Part shown: positions 1 through 12,579 of the stretch, piece by piece | How the letters are laid out: every line of letters starts with the position of its first letter | Position numbering within the stretch: the first letter of the stretch is position 1 | Made by a program: the position numbers and the translations under genes | Notes under the pieces: generated by a model | What the model was told of the DNA's origin: nothing | Seen by the model: only the letters and a program-made list of their open reading frames with translations | The model's database searches: none | Assembly: GCA_019915135.1 (NCBI GenBank) | Contig: JAHLMK010000034.1 | Coordinates: forward strand, 1 to 64,000 | Source: Strobilurus pachycystidiatus | Lineage: Eukaryota > Basidiomycota > Agaricomycetes > Agaricales > Physalacriaceae | DNA: 64,000 nt | Reading direction: 5' to 3'

Positions 1-552
1 AAGCAGACTCTATGTCGCTTGTGTCGGTGCGGTTCATTACTCTCTCGCGGAATGGCTGTCGTTCCGAGTCCGGCATGTACTTCTTGTTTCCCAATTTCTA
101 CAAGTTGGACGGCCCGCTTTCGCCCTTTGCGTTCCTGTGACTCTGAGAACTTAGGACCCATCGTCCGCGTGCACATCTAGACCACGTATCATCAAGTTGT
201 ACACCTTGTAGCCTACTTTTTCAAGGTGGATTACTAAGATGTGGGACTTATCTACATCATCTCACGGTCGTCTGTCCCATAATAACAATGCGGCATGATA
301 GACATCTGCTGAAGAATTGCCGGTAAGATGGGTATCACCACTCGCCCTGTGTATGCTCTAAGTTACTGCGATTTGACTCGAATTGCGCAGCGCGAGCGCG
401 AGAGGGTCTCAATAAAGACTGCGCAGCCAGAGTAATTGAGACTTGAGGTCGAAAGCTAGGAACGTCATTTCAATAGATGTGTGCGTGTGATGCGTATAAA
501 TTGACTGACCGAGGACCCTGCACTGACTCTTGCTCTGACTTCCAAGTCCAAC
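1..552. other. Gene-free left edge and promoter of the DUF7330-type gene
   Basis: I see no convincing coding region here. A TATA-like hexamer (TATAAA) lies at 495-500, about 55 bases before the start codon at 553, and could serve the first gene. Confidence 0.4.
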
Positions 553-2337
553 ATGATCATTCCCGATGACACTCCCCCTTCGCCTGCCAAGAGTAGAAAC
601 CTTGCGGATCTTCCTACGACGGAAGATCCGCCTGCGTATGGAAGCGACGGACCTTCCCCGAGCCAGCCATTATTATCACCGAGTCCGGCGGCACAGACAT
701 CATCATACAATACTGTCCCAAACCCCCCGGCCTCCGAGTCCTCACGACCTTCCGCAGAAAGACGATTCTTGTCAGCCTACATAGTGGCGGTGCTCATATG
801 GTTTCTGGCGGCTGCGTTGACGAGGAGCATCATTGTCAATGTGCGGTCGTTTGGCAATGTAAGCGCCTCTCCCCATTCATTTCCTAGTGCTGTTGGGTTA
901 AAACCGACCCACAGTACTTTGAGATCGAATCACTCACATCCCCTATACTGCCCCAAGAATTTGAGCTCCTGCACTGCGTTCAAGGGGAGGAGTGGAAGCA
1001 AGCCCCCGCCAACTCAAGTGACTTTGACATGATAAATCCATCATACCCTTATTACGCGCACAAATCCTACGACCTTCCTCTTTCCGCAGACCTCCTCTTC
1101 CTCCTCTCTCGCGGCACTCTCGCGTCTGGAAACATCAAGATCCTAACATCCCCCGTTGTGACCGATGCCGTACGGATAGACATCGTGGTGCAGCATCGGA
1201 AACCCGGCGTACTCGACTATACCCAGGTGTGCCTCGCCACGCGTCCCGAGGGGAACGAGCATGGGGTTGTGTTTTATGTACGTGCGCCTTCCATTCTACA
1301 CTGATGCGCATCTGGTTGATGACAAGGCCTTTTTCGAAGACACCCAAGTATCGACACGGGCGCGACGACGAGCCGTATATCACGGTCACTGTTATCATAC
1401 CCGATAATCATGATTATATCAAAGCACTGGAGACGAACATGCCGCGCTTTGGGCATAGACTCGATGATCTGGAGGGACAGGTGCGCTTTGGTTCGTTGAA
1501 TCTTCAGGGGACGAACATGCCGATTGAAGGAGGGGTAAGTAGCTATATAGTCCGAACGTTGACAGAAGGTTCTGACGCTTTGAGGCTCGTAGTCTGTTTC
1601 GTTTGGGACTGGGTCTTTGAGGACGACGAATAGTCCTATCCGTGTCGAGGTCGGTCTTCTCTTCTCCTCGGATCCATGTACTACCAGTGTTGGTGATGTT
1701 GACCTGCGATGTAGTCCCTCTCCGCGGACGAAAATGTCGTGATCAAGACAACCAATTCGTTCATATCAGGTTCCTACTCCTCTTCGCGGAGCTTGACGCT
1801 GGAGACGACGAACGCGCCTATCAAGGTGACCACCATGATTGGGAATTCCACCGGGTCGTCCGAGCTCAAGTTGACTACAACTAACAAGTAAGTAGATCTT
1901 GTCTTCGATGCCTTTCCTTGTTCTCATTCCGAATTTAAAGCTACGTCGACGCCACGATACAAGCCCTCGGCCCTAGATCCTCTGTGTTCGCCCGAACATC
2001 CAACGCCCCATTGATCCTCAAAGTCCGGGACATGCCTCTCGACGGACGGCTTTCCGTTACTGGGAAGACTTCCAATAACTACGCCGAGGTCTACCTGCCA
2101 GCGGCGTACGAGGGCTCGTATAGCCTGGGTGGGAGTGGTGCAAGGCCAAGGGTGAACGTGGACGAGGAGGTTGAGGATCCGTCTGGGCAGGGACGGAGTA
2201 GGTATGTTTCCAGCACGGGAGGTGTGGCTGGGAGGGGGGATGTGTTTTGGGAGGGGGGCGAGGGTGATGGCAAGCGGAATCAGACGGGGAGTGTGAATGT
2301 TCAGACTTCGCATGCACCGGTGACTTTGTGGCTTTAG
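553..2337 (+). CDS. DUF7330-type single-pass membrane protein
   Basis: Six exons (553-858, 915-1277, 1340-1534, 1593-1649, 1715-1887, 1941-2337) join in phase into a 496-residue protein. The N-terminal 75 residues are Pro/Ser-rich and probably cytoplasmic. A hydrophobic segment around residues 78-97 (FLSAYIVAVLIWFLAAAL) is a single membrane anchor. The rest is a beta-rich outer domain with repeated 'TTNSFISGSY', 'TTNAPIKV' and 'TSNAPLIL' strands, the kind of ladder seen in Agaricomycete DUF7330 proteins. The C-terminal 70 residues are Gly/Arg-rich and low in complexity. The role is unknown; surface or adhesion-like functions are only inference. The family name comes from pattern memory, so the domain call is moderate, while the exon structure is strong because every junction keeps the frame. 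Confidence 0.85.
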
Positions 2338-4066
2338 AACTTAGATTTTTGTAGTTTTTGAAGCCTGTATATATGAAGTTGTGGACTGTATGTACGATAG
2401 TGTAGGTTCATGTTTACGAGAGTAGTGGTAGCGTTAATTTTCATGGTGAGATGTTGCCACCAGTGACTTAACAGGGCATTCAAGGCTGGGCCGTATCTAC
2501 TATGAGCATCAGATATCTACTTTCTGTCTACTACGCCTCCGTGTCATCCATTTCAAGTTGACGGTTTTGATGCCAGCGCATTGGAACTGTTTGGGAACAG
2601 CAGAATCGAGTGCAATGAATACCGACCGGCACCGGTGAAAATTGGTGGGCCTGACTGGGATAGGCCATGATGGCTTGCAAACAGCATCCAGTGGAACGAA
2701 TACCGATCGGCAGGGTTCCCTACAGGCGCGGATAGCTTGAGAGCGCGAGCATCTCCTAACAACGGGACGACGGAGATCTATCTTTGTTCGGTCAGTTCCT
2801 GCCCCCGCGTGCATCATGATTTACTCTTTCTTTCGTGAATCTGATCCTCAGGTACTTGACTGACGAATACAATAAAGTTGTTCGTGAATGGGCTGGGGCT
2901 TGGGGATGTAAGCTTTTCCAGTCAGGATGGTGCGAGGCTTACATCTTTAGTATTTAGTGTTATGATATGAAAAGCGGCGTCTCTCAATTGAGAGCTCCCA
3001 AGTAGCGCTATACGACCATCTCCTAACAACGGGATGACGTCTGGTCCAGTTAGTTCCTGTCCCGTGCATCATGATTTACTCCTTCTTCCGTGACTCTGAT
3101 CCTCATACTCGAAACACCCTGATGATCTAGTAAGCTACGCCACATAGATGCACGGCTGATTCCGTTTTACCATCTGTTCGTAGATGAACCTCTTTTCTTG
3201 GGCAAGGAGTGTACGCCTGACCACTTGCGTGTTGCGGCCCAATAACGGGCGTCCTTACGCCACCATGATGCCAGTGGCACGATCAGACCGTGGTATGTGC
3301 AGCCATCATGTTTGGTCAAATGCGAATCCTCCCATACGGGTTGGGGTCTAAATGAACTGAATGAGAGACGGTGAGAATGGAAGAGCAGGAACAGGGCTGG
3401 GATATGAGAAGCGGGAATCCCGGGCTCGGGGCAATGTCGAGTTACCGACGGAGAAGCCGGTGCATACCTAAGTCTCGACTCGGACAGAGTGGCATACAGA
3501 GCAGGACAAAGAGTCAGGTGAGTATAAGTAAACTCGAGTCTTCGGGCATGCTTGATACTTACCAACTCCTCGGAGCATTGATAGTCACAAATTCAGAAGC
3601 ACAGTAGGCTTCTTATGTTGAGAACATCCAAGAATCGATGAAAGCAGTGCTATATCGGATGGATCTGATAAGTCACAGCGGAGACGGGAGCGGATAGACG
3701 GATACTAATAGCTAATAGCTGTTGAGTCAAGTATGCTGTTGGAGGGCGAGAGCTGCATAGACTCGGATAGCTACAGTGCATCGCTGCATCTTCGATCATA
3801 TCACGGTAGGCGTTTGGGCGGCCAACGATGACTGTCGTATCCTTGATTTGACAGAAAATGTTGCATGTTTCTGATTTGCCCAGCGATGGGAACCGAGAAG
3901 GAAAACTGATCAACCAGGGCCAGTGGCGCGTGAAAACAAGGGTGACGTGACGGGTGACAAATGGTTTGGAGGCAAACACGGCCAAAGGACGCATTGATTC
4001 GCTTTGTGATTCTCTCCCTTCGACAACCAGGTCTGCAACGAGCTCTTCCGCGCGTTTTTCGACACC
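2338..4066. other. Intergenic region, no convincing gene
   Basis: This holds the 3' flank of the DUF7330-type gene and the promoter of transportin. It contains a diverged direct duplication (about 2750-2853 and 3020-3107). Open frames on both strands (for example around 3167-3565 and 3650-4123 on the minus strand) show no domain, no splice logic and no codon pattern that I trust. Confidence 0.5.
2750..3107. repeat. Diverged direct duplication, two ~90-100 bp copies
   Basis: Copies near 2750-2853 and 3020-3107 share the blocks CATCTCCTAACAACGGGA and GTGCATCATGATTTACT and the end TCTGATCCTCA, with small indels between them. The spacer is about 170 bp. A shorter repeat GAATACCGA(C/T)CGGCA occurs just upstream (about 2617 and 2699). 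No terminal inverted repeats were seen, so this looks like an old segmental duplication rather than a transposon. Confidence 0.6.
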
Positions 4067-7000
4067 ATGGCGAACTGGTCGCCCGATCCGAGCGGCCTGG
4101 CCCAGATTCTGCAAACCATCCACGAATCAACCGACATGGCCCCGTCGGTCCAGCGCAATATCACTCAAGTAATTGCACCTCCAGCTGTCCACCTTGCTTC
4201 GTGATTTATTGATGGATTTTTTCGCCAGAAATTAAATAATTTCACGCGCGTCCCCGACTACATAGGTTACCTGGCGCACATCCTGTGCTGGATGCGGGAA
4301 GAGGAAGAACGTATACGTTCCATCGCGGGCTACCTGCTCAAGAACAACTCGCGGCTTATTCTGTCGTCGTCGCCAGAGGTGGCGGCCTACGTGAAAGCAT
4401 CGGTCCTGGAGGCGTTCACCGACTCGAATGTCATGATTCGCAACACGGCTGGGCAGGACATTGTCGCCTTCCTCGGCGTGCTGGAGCCTAGGAACTGGCC
4501 AGAGTGCCTACAGCAGCTCGTCACCATGCTGGACATGAACGATCTTGACCGGCAAGAGGTGAGTGGCCACCGCCCGTCTTACGTGATTTCCCCCGCCTCA
4601 TCCCGCCACAGGCCGCCTTCAACGTTTTGGAAAAGGCCTGCGAAGACTACCCCCGAAAGATGGACGTCGAAATCAACGGCACGCGCCCCCTCGACTACAT
4701 GATCCCCAAATTCCTCACCCTCACGGACCACCCGTCCTCGAAGATGCGGTCACATGCAGTGGCGTGCCTCTCCTACTTTGTCCCCGCTAACTGCCAGTCG
4801 CTCTTCGTCCATCTCGACACGTTCATCGCCGCCCTGTTCCGGCGCGCGTCCGACGACGACCCTTCCGTCCGCCGCCACGTCTGCCAGGCGCTCGTCCTTC
4901 TCCTCGCCGCGCGCCCGGAGCGCCTCATGCCCGAGATGGGCAACGTCGCAGAGTACATGCTCTACTCGACGAAAGACCAGAACGAGCACGTCGCGCTCGA
5001 GGCGTGCGAGTTTTGGCTCACATTTGCGGAGGACGCGGAGTTGTCGATGTACCTCCACCCGCTCCTCGGCAAGGTCGCGCCCGTCCTCCTCGATTGCATG
5101 GTGTATGGCGAGGACGACCTTTTGTGGCTTGATGCAGACGCGGAGGACGCGGAGGTCCCGGACAAAGATACGGATATTAAGCCGCGTCACTACGGATCGA
5201 AATCACACGGTCTGGAGAGGGATGAGATGAACGGGTCTGAGCCTCCCAAGACCCGCATCAGCGCTTACGGTGAAGAGACGTTCGACGACGACGACGATGA
5301 TTATGACTATGACGACGACGACTTTGGGGACGACATGTCGACAGAGTGGAATTTGCGCAAGTGCGCTGCTGCTGCCCTCGATGTGCTCGCTGTCCGTTTC
5401 ACGGGCGATCTTCTCAATGTGCTTTTGGGCCCGCTCAAGGATAAGCTGTGGAATGCCGATTGGCTCCAGCGGGAGAGCGGGATATTAGCGCTTGGTGCTA
5501 TGGCCGAAGGTTAGTTTTAATTGGTTCGTAAGGTTTTGTGCTAAGCATACTGTCAGGCTGTATTGAGGCGATTGAACCCCATTTGCCGGTCCTGGTGCCA
5601 TACCTTATCAATACTTTGAACGACCCGAAGGTGAACCTACTTCGATTTTTGGCTCTTTTGATACTGATCGCATTTGATTGTAGCCTCTAGTTCGGTCGAT
5701 AACGTGCTGGACCCTCGGACGGTATGCGAGCTGGACGACGCAGCCCTTATCGGAAGAGCACAAGGCCACCTACTTTATCCCTACGATGGAAGGAGTGAGT
5801 TCGACGTTTGGATTGTCATCAGTCGTACTTACCTCGGGGCCGTCTCTTTAGCTCCTCCGCATGGTCTTGGACAACAACAAGCGGGTGCAAGAAGCCGGGT
5901 GTAGTGCCTTTGCTACTCTCGAAGAGGACGCTGGACCGGAATTGGCGCCGTACCTCGAGCCCGTGCTGAGAAACTTGGTCTTTGCGTTCGAGAAGTATCA
6001 ACACAAGAATATGTTGATTTTGTACGACGCGGTCGGGACGCTCGCTGATGCGGTTGGGAGGGCGCTGTCGGACCCGAAGTTTGTCGAGATTCTGATGCCG
6101 CCGTTGACGAACAGGTGGGCGAAGCTGAAGGATGATGATCCCGATCTTATTCCATTACTCGAGGTGAGAAAATTCTCCCATCGCTTTTTTGTGAGCTTGG
6201 ATTGATCTATCGCTGTAGTGTCTTGCTTCCGTGACCATCGCCATGGGCATGAGTTTCCTTCCCTACGCCGGACCTGTCTTCCAGCGCTCTGCAAGCATCA
6301 TACACAACGCTCTCTTGCAGTATCAGACGTATCAGCAGAGTCCGGACCTGGATGAACCGGACAAGGCGTTCCTCGTCGTCGCGCTCGATCTCCTCTCCGG
6401 GCTGACGCAAGGCTTGGGAATGACTCTCGAGCCGATGATCAATGCGACGAACCCGAACTTGCTGTCTTTGTTGACAGTCTGTCTGAAGCACCCACAGGCG
6501 CCGGTGCGCCAGAGTGGGTACGCGCTGGTGGGCGATATGGCGATGGGGTGCTTCCCTGTGCTGCGCCCTCACATGCCTGGGATCATGACGGAGCTCATCC
6601 TACAACTCGACCCAGAGCCCAAGTTCGAGTTCATCAGCGCGTCGAATAACGCTGCGTGGTCTGTCGGGGAGGTCGCATTGCGCTATGGGCGTGGAGATGG
6701 AGAGTTTCAGCAGTGGGTTGGGCCGCTGATTTCGAGACTGATACCGATATTGCTGCACCCCAAGGCGCCGAGGAGTCTGCACGAGAATGCAGCTGTGTCA
6801 ATTGGGCGTATTGGGCTGATGCACCCGACGCTTGTTGCACCGCACCTAGCGGAGTTTGCTCAGGCATGGTGTCAGGCGCTCTATGAGATCAGAGATAACG
6901 AGGAGAAGGACTCGGCGTTCCGGGGGTTGTGCACTATGGTGGAAGTCAACCCTGGAGGCATTGCGAAGGTGAGCATCTGATCCACCTTTTTGAGGATGAT

Positions 7001-7208
7001 CATGGCATACTGACGTTTTGCTTCGCAGAGTCTTCTCTGGTTCTGCAACTCGATCGTGAGGTGGAACGCTCCATCACCCGAACTCAACAACATGTTCCAG
7101 ACGCTGCTGCAGGCGTTCAAGGCGCACGATGCCGCTGGGTGGGCCGCCCAGGTTGCCGCCTTCCCGCCTGCCATCCAGGAACGTCTCGCTACGCGGTATG
7201 GCGTATAA
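4067..7208 (+). CDS. KAP104: Transportin / karyopherin beta-2 (importin)
   Basis: Eight exons (4067-4168, 4229-4558, 4612-5509, 5557-5630, 5684-5794, 5852-6163, 6219-6968, 7029-7208) give 918 residues, close to the roughly 900 residues of the family. It is a HEAT-repeat nuclear import receptor that carries PY-NLS cargo, such as mRNA-binding proteins, through nuclear pores under Ran control. Family landmarks are all present: the N-terminal 'YLLKNNSR' and 'MIRNTAG' repeats, 'IPKFLTL', '[13 protein letters not shown]', '[17 protein letters not shown]', the acidic loop (residues about 365-385, nearly all Asp/Tyr) followed by '[15 protein letters not shown]', '[14 protein letters not shown]', '[14 protein letters not shown]' and the C-terminal '[11 protein letters not shown]'. 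The acidic loop is the segment that releases cargo when RanGTP binds. The start is supported by the motif '[13 protein letters not shown]', which matches the family N terminus. All introns are 46-60 nt GT-AG. Confidence 0.96.
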
Positions 7209-7261
7209 CTCCATCATTTTATATATCCTCTATGTTTTGCGTCTCACGTTTACTGCCTGAT

Positions 7262-7510
7262 GTGGTCCTTAGTAGCAGTAGTCATCTTAGTAGTGTAGTC
7301 TTTCCAGTAGTGTACCTCGTAGCAGTAGTCATCTCTCGTAGCAATAGCATCTTTCCGTAGCAGTAGTCACGCCTCCTTTAGTAGCAGTAGCATCTTTTCG
7401 TAGCAGTAGTACATTTTCTCTCGTCTCGCATTGCACATCTCAGCATAGCATTAGTAGTATAGTCTTTCGCACCCACATCATCAAGGCTTTGTCATCTGTA
7501 GTAGTAACAA
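7262..7510. repeat. Degenerate GTAGCAGTAGTCATC repeat in the transportin 3' flank
   Basis: At least eight imperfect copies of (T)CGTAGCAGTAGTCATCTT or shorter variants follow the transportin stop codon. The units vary between about 15 and 25 bases and drift in sequence, so this is an interspersed low-complexity tract rather than a clean minisatellite. It probably lies in the 3' UTR. Confidence 0.7.
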
Positions 7511-10500
7511 TAACATACTAACTATTTCTCGGTATATGCACAGGGTGAGGGGGAATTGCGCCACGTTTTCGATTGGGTGTTCGCAGGCAGTCCTTTACGA
7601 ACGATAAACTGTTCTGGGATCTGACCATTACTGTGGCCTTTAACCCATGATGTGAGATGTATGCCGATGATAATTTATATTCGTCTTGCATCTTCTGGCC
7701 GGAAACACAACGTTCGGAAGGCCCTCGAAAGCCATATTGAACCCTTACAGTAAAATTACCCGGCGTTAGGTGTACTCACCCAATCCACCGTGTTCAAGAG
7801 TTCGCAATTGAGGTTTGTTTCAGCAACGGGATGAATTTTTGAGACTAAGCGAGTCTAGCCAAAATTCCTACCTCGCCTCTCAGAATGCCTCGTTTTGACG
7901 CTGTTCTCTGTAAAGCAGGGGAGCAAAGATTACAGAAGAGGTGTTGACGGACGAAGCACTGGAAGATACCTCCAAGATAGAATACTTGTGTCAATGCCAT
8001 TCCACATGTCGACAAAACGGCCAATGTTGCTCTCTACCTACTGAATGAAATCATCCATGTACATGCCTAGGCCTCGAAGTCTATGGTTATTGAATAAGCC
8101 TCAGTCGCTCGCTCGAGTCAAAAGATAGAAGAGACAGTGTCCCTGCTATCGATTTGTCTTCCGAAGTAGGGCTACCGAGTACGAACGTTACGCGTAGCGC
8201 TTCACCCGGATTCCAACAGCGGAGATGAGAGGGACGCCGACTCCAATTCGGTACCTGCCAGTGCTTCCCTCTGCTTCCTCGCACTGAATTCGCCTCGTTT
8301 TTCCATTCCTTGTCATGGAAGAAAAATCGATGACAAGTGACTTTTCTGAATTACAACACAATCGGCACTAGATCTCTTCGGGAGCACGTACATCCTCATT
8401 ATCGCCTCGTTTTCTGCTCTACACACCGCTTTTGCAAGGTCTTGTGCCAATCAGGTGCCAATGGCCGTTCTCAACCCTGCGAGTGGCTAAACACCGGATA
8501 ACATACGCCCGAACCCTCGACGGCATTGATGAGCGTTCACAATTCTTGGGACTGAGTGGGGGTATGTGAAGCGGTAGGGAGCCACGGAGAGTATTGTGCG
8601 GAGGAGATGGAGGAAGTGCAATTCCGGGCACCGAAGCGAAACATGATTGACATCGCCTTGGAAATATCAGCGCCGAGCGGCGAAGGGCGGGCCGGATCCA
8701 TGTGATTAACAAGTGGACAAGGGGAACAGAACAAGGCAGAGCGACACCCGCCATTGTCGGCGAATCGATGCGAATGAATAGCAATGTGATACAAGTACAG
8801 ACGAGTGAGAGGTATAATGTACAGAAGTGAATCCAGTGGATAACGGGCGTAGACGTGGGTGGACCGGGGTGGGGAAATAGTACAACAACAGATGGAAAGC
8901 AATTCCGCGTCAATGCTAGAGTCCCAACTTCTGGCCGAGGCCGCTACATGGATTGTGAGCGCGCGGACAACAAATGACTTTCAAGAACGCACGTGGACTG
9001 AAGTATGCCGCCTAGGGTGGTGTAGCGGAATATCGTGTACGTGGATGCTGCTGCTGCAACGGACAGAGCGCTGATGGCCGCGAGGACGCCTGCAGGCGCA
9101 AGAAGCGCTTGTGAAGCCAACTTCGAATCGCCTTTGGACCAGACCTCGGAAGAGGTGAGCTGGGGGTGCTCATAAATGTCGATGGCCGCGCGCATCATGA
9201 TAGGCGAGCGGAGCAGAGGGGATGGATAGTGGGTAGGTCGGGTGGCGATCAAGATGGATGTCAGGAGACGGTAGTGATCGCGGGATGCGTTGGTGATATG
9301 TCCCCAAAGGATGACAGTCCTGATGCAAGTCAAACCGGACCTAAATGGTGTCCTTGTCTGTGGTCGTGGCGGTCATGAACAACAGCGCTGAGACAGCCCT
9401 TTATATTATATCGCTGGCAATGTATAGGGAGATCGTGATGGCCCTTGCCGAGATTGTGCCGCGACTCTCGTGATCCGTGCCTTCTGTCTTTCGAAGTGCC
9501 ACGTTGATCTTGTGTCTTGCTTCGGCCTATTAGCATTGCTTGCGGGAAACGCGCATCACGGAATCGCTCTCGCACCTAGCATTGTTCGCTCAATTTATGG
9601 GGCCGGGTTGCACATCTCGGTGAATCAAAGATACCTGATGCGTTTGCTATTCTGATCACGACTGATTGCATGAATGTATTGAACGTCTACCTGAGCGTGG
9701 CAGCTCGTACACACTCAGGTTCCTCTGTTAGAACACCTCTGCAGCTTTTTGCCTGAGACATGCATCATCCACGCTACGAATGGTGAATTCCATCGGATTC
9801 TCGTACATGAACTCCGGTATCTCGGCCACATGCGGCGCTATCTGTCTCGGTACCGGTCTTAGGTCTCCAACACTCCAACTTGAGTTGCGGCAGAGCATCA
9901 ACGCTCCGCACGAGGCCTTGCATCTTCTCTTAGTCTTGGGAATGATTTCGGTACGCGTTTCAAGATTTCGGTACGTGTTTCGACAAAGTGTCGATCTCTA
10001 ACAGTCTATTAGCGTGTTGGCATATTGCCTGAGACTTTCTCGTACTCTCTCGTGACTCTTACTGTACAAGTCTTTCCAGATTACTATTCTTCCTGGCGAT
10101 AACGAGGATATCGATTACGTGTACTTGTCCTGGCGTGTGTATTTGGAAGGTGTCTAGAGTCTGCTCAACTTGAATGTTGACGTATTTATCCTCCTTGGCC
10201 ATTCCACACCTGTACAATCGTCAACTATATATGCAGCCACTGGGACCATTAAGTGCTTATCCCCTTCGACCATGGATGATTTACGCTCTCAACAGCCTTT
10301 ACCCTGACAATCCTGACAAGTCTACCTGTGATGTCTCTCCTCGTTGTCTCCTCGCGTCTTCTGTCGCCGAATAACCGGACACGGGTCGTCGTCGGCGTGA
10401 GATCCGGCTCCCACAACGCCACAAGCCTAGTACAAGCCTCTGCGTGTCTGTGATCGAACTTGCCTTCCCTTATCATAAGTAATCAACTTCCTTTCTTCTG

Positions 10501-11061
10501 ATTCAGAAATTCTTTAGTGCATCATATCAGCGATTCGTTTAGGTACGTTCATCTCATCGTTTTCTCGCTTCCTCTCTGTCTGATCGTATCTTGATTCAGC
10601 TTCGGACCAGTAATTGAGGGCGACGAGGAGCACCTACATGCTTGCCCGGACAATGTCGTCGCTGCACGCGTGCAACCTCCAGCGATAACTCGCTTTGTCT
10701 TCATTAGTAGCTCCTCTTCCACTTTCTGACTGATTTAGTATTGGAAAGCGAACCCAAAGACACCAAAGGAGCTATGCCCCTTTCAACTTGAAGATGATTC
10801 GTCGTCACGCTGGATATCCTCGAGCTTACCCGTATTCCGTCTTATAGGGTGCTAGACTGCTAGGTGACTTAGTGTGGAATGAGACGCACCGGGCGTTGGC
10901 ACTCAATTCACTTAACTTAGAAGGTAGCGGGGCCGGGGTGCGCCACAGTCCACTGGCAGAAGTATAGTAGCGACTCAGGACTCAGAAGTTTGAAGTGAGT
11001 TTTACTTATAACTTAGAACTAAGAATTCTCGAGTCTTGAATCTTGATTTCGTTTTTTTTTC

Positions 11062-11071
11062 AAAAAAAAAA
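11062..11071 (-). terminator. Pol III terminator of the minus-strand tRNA-Arg
   Basis: A run of ten A on + (T10 on -) lies 22 bases downstream of the tRNA 3' end, a typical RNA polymerase III stop signal. Confidence 0.7.
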
Positions 11072-11093
11072 TACTGATCTTAACACAGGCACA

Positions 11094-11165
11094 TGACCAC
11101 CGCAGGGGTCGAACCTGCAATCTCCTGATTCGTAGTCAGACGCGATGCCATTTCGCCAGGCGGCC
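11094..11165 (-). tRNA. tRNA-Arg (anticodon ACG)
   Basis: A 72-nt cloverleaf read on the minus strand. The acceptor stem GGCCGCC pairs with GGTGGTC, the D stem is GCGA/TCGC, the anticodon stem TCTGA/TCAGG encloses loop CTACGAA (anticodon ACG, Arg CGN codons), and the T arm is GCAGG-TTCGACC-CCTGC. The discriminator base is A. There is no intron. The sequence is identical over all 72 bases to the plus-strand copy at 21699-21770, while the flanks differ. Confidence 0.96.
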
Positions 11166-11264
11166 TACAGGCTCACGTTGTAATTTACCCCCAGATCTTT
11201 TGCATATGTACCTCGAGATGCGTCACAAATTTGTACGGACACCGTACCAATCAAAAGTCAATCT

Positions 11265-12579
11265 TCATCGACTCAAACGCTCAATCAGTTTCACCAGTGC
11301 CAAAACTGGGCGCTTGGAATAGCCTACCCCCAGTGAAGCAGTCAGCAAGTTCCCCACACACTCTTCTGTCATTGTTAGCTTCACGGAAAGGACAATCCAC
11401 GCCATCATCCATACCCGTCCCCACAGACCCTCGACCTTGCGCCCTGTGTACCTGCGATACGCCGATTCAAGAACAATGCCAACGCCACTAAGAGAGAAAA
11501 ATGGTGTAGTGGAGCAGCACGACCCGCGGGGAGACACATTGCCCCAGCAGATACTGGGATAGGTAGTCCCCCACATGCCAAAGTCGTGATACCATCCGGA
11601 CAGGACGAACGCCCCCAGAGCTTGCCCTGCGCGTCCTCCGAGGCCCCCCGCCTGCCCGATGACACCCCCCACGCGTCCCCCGGTGTGCGTCAGCATGTAT
11701 CGGAAGCACTGGTGCCACCTCCTCCCCCACACCTCCGCCAGGCTCGTTCCCCTCCACGGCGCGTCGAACAGCGGGGGCCACAGCTCCTGCGATTGGCGGA
11801 GGAGGAGGACGGCGACGGACCGGTAGATGACGTACTGCGTAGACTGGGCGAGGAAGACCGTGAGGGGGTAGAACAGGCATTGGGCAAGGCGGAGGGGGAG
11901 GGGGGTGGAGGGGGAGAAGAGGACACCAGACTCGAGGTGGAACGCGAGGAAGTCGAAGGCAATGGCATACCCCAGGTACTCCACCACCGAGTCCTTGATG
12001 AACGTGGCGGTCGCCTTTGTCGGCTCTGCTTTCGGAATGGTATGCGCGAACGCGTCGGACCAGTCGCACCCCACCCCGCGCGCGTTGATGCACAAATCCG
12101 CTGCATCGCACATGACCTGCCACGTCGTGCGCGTTCTTGCTTCCTTCCGAATTCGACGAGTGAAATGCCCCGGCTCGAAAGCCCATGCAATCATCCGGAG
12201 AAACATCGACGGCATGCCGACCTACGCACATCATCAACACTAGCTGAGCCCTGGAAAGAAAAGACAGCGCACCATCAGAGTCATGTTCTTGGCAGCAATC
12301 GCTGCATTCCCATCTACTGGCTCGAGAAATACAACGAGCGTGAGGGTTAACAACACTCCCACTGGAAGCAAAGCTCGACGCAATCTTTGAGTTCGCGGTA
12401 GCGTCACCAGGATGGCAAAGAGATAGTATGGGAGATGTCCTAGGATGCCTAGGAGAAGACGACCCATCAAAGAGGATGGTAGAGATGGCCAGAACGCCAG
12501 TGCGGAGAGAAAGCTGCCAGGGAAATCACATTCAGGAATGTCTAGTAAGGCGCGTAAGTAACACGCACCGTTGCGACAT
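11265..12579 (-). CDS. Wax-synthase-like membrane acyltransferase (copy A)
   Basis: Three exons on the minus strand (12579-12569, 12513-12273, 12221-11265) encode 402 residues. The first exon is only 11 nt. The protein is a multi-pass membrane enzyme with the signatures of the fungal wax-synthase/MBOAT-like family: 'WPPLFDAPWRGTSLAEVWGR', with 'WGRRWHQ' (His about 254), and 'SGWYHDFGMWG' (His about 296), followed by 'GVGIVLESAYRRYTGRKV'. Family members transfer acyl groups to alcohols or to terpenoid-type metabolites, probably in the ER; the substrate cannot be told from sequence. It is paralogous to the gene at 36773-38042: intron positions match exactly, including the tiny first exon. The segment after HDFGMWG is about ten residues longer than in the paralogue and has several Cys/Ser/Thr, so a further small intron there cannot be excluded. 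Confidence 0.9.

Larger units (their letters stand above)
7209..11093. other. Long intergenic region with low-complexity repeat and no firm gene
   Basis: The first 300 bases hold the GTAGCAGTA-type repeat listed separately. A minus-strand open frame at 8944-9333 (129 codons) has a hydrophobic stretch near its C terminus (LLAPAGVLAAISALSVAAAA) and could be part of a small membrane protein, but I cannot build convincing flanking exons. A 20-bp tandem pair (GATTTCGGTACG(C/T)GTTTC) lies at 9944-9983. Otherwise I see nothing that I can support. Confidence 0.4.

Noticed and set aside
4750..5190. Antisense and overlapping frames inside transportin exon 3
   Set aside because: These mirror the strong codon bias of the transportin exon; the sense frame matches the family throughout.
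8944..9333. Minus-strand hydrophobic frame of 129 codons
   Set aside because: No recognisable domain, and no flanking exon that keeps the frame upstream; mentioned only in the gap description.
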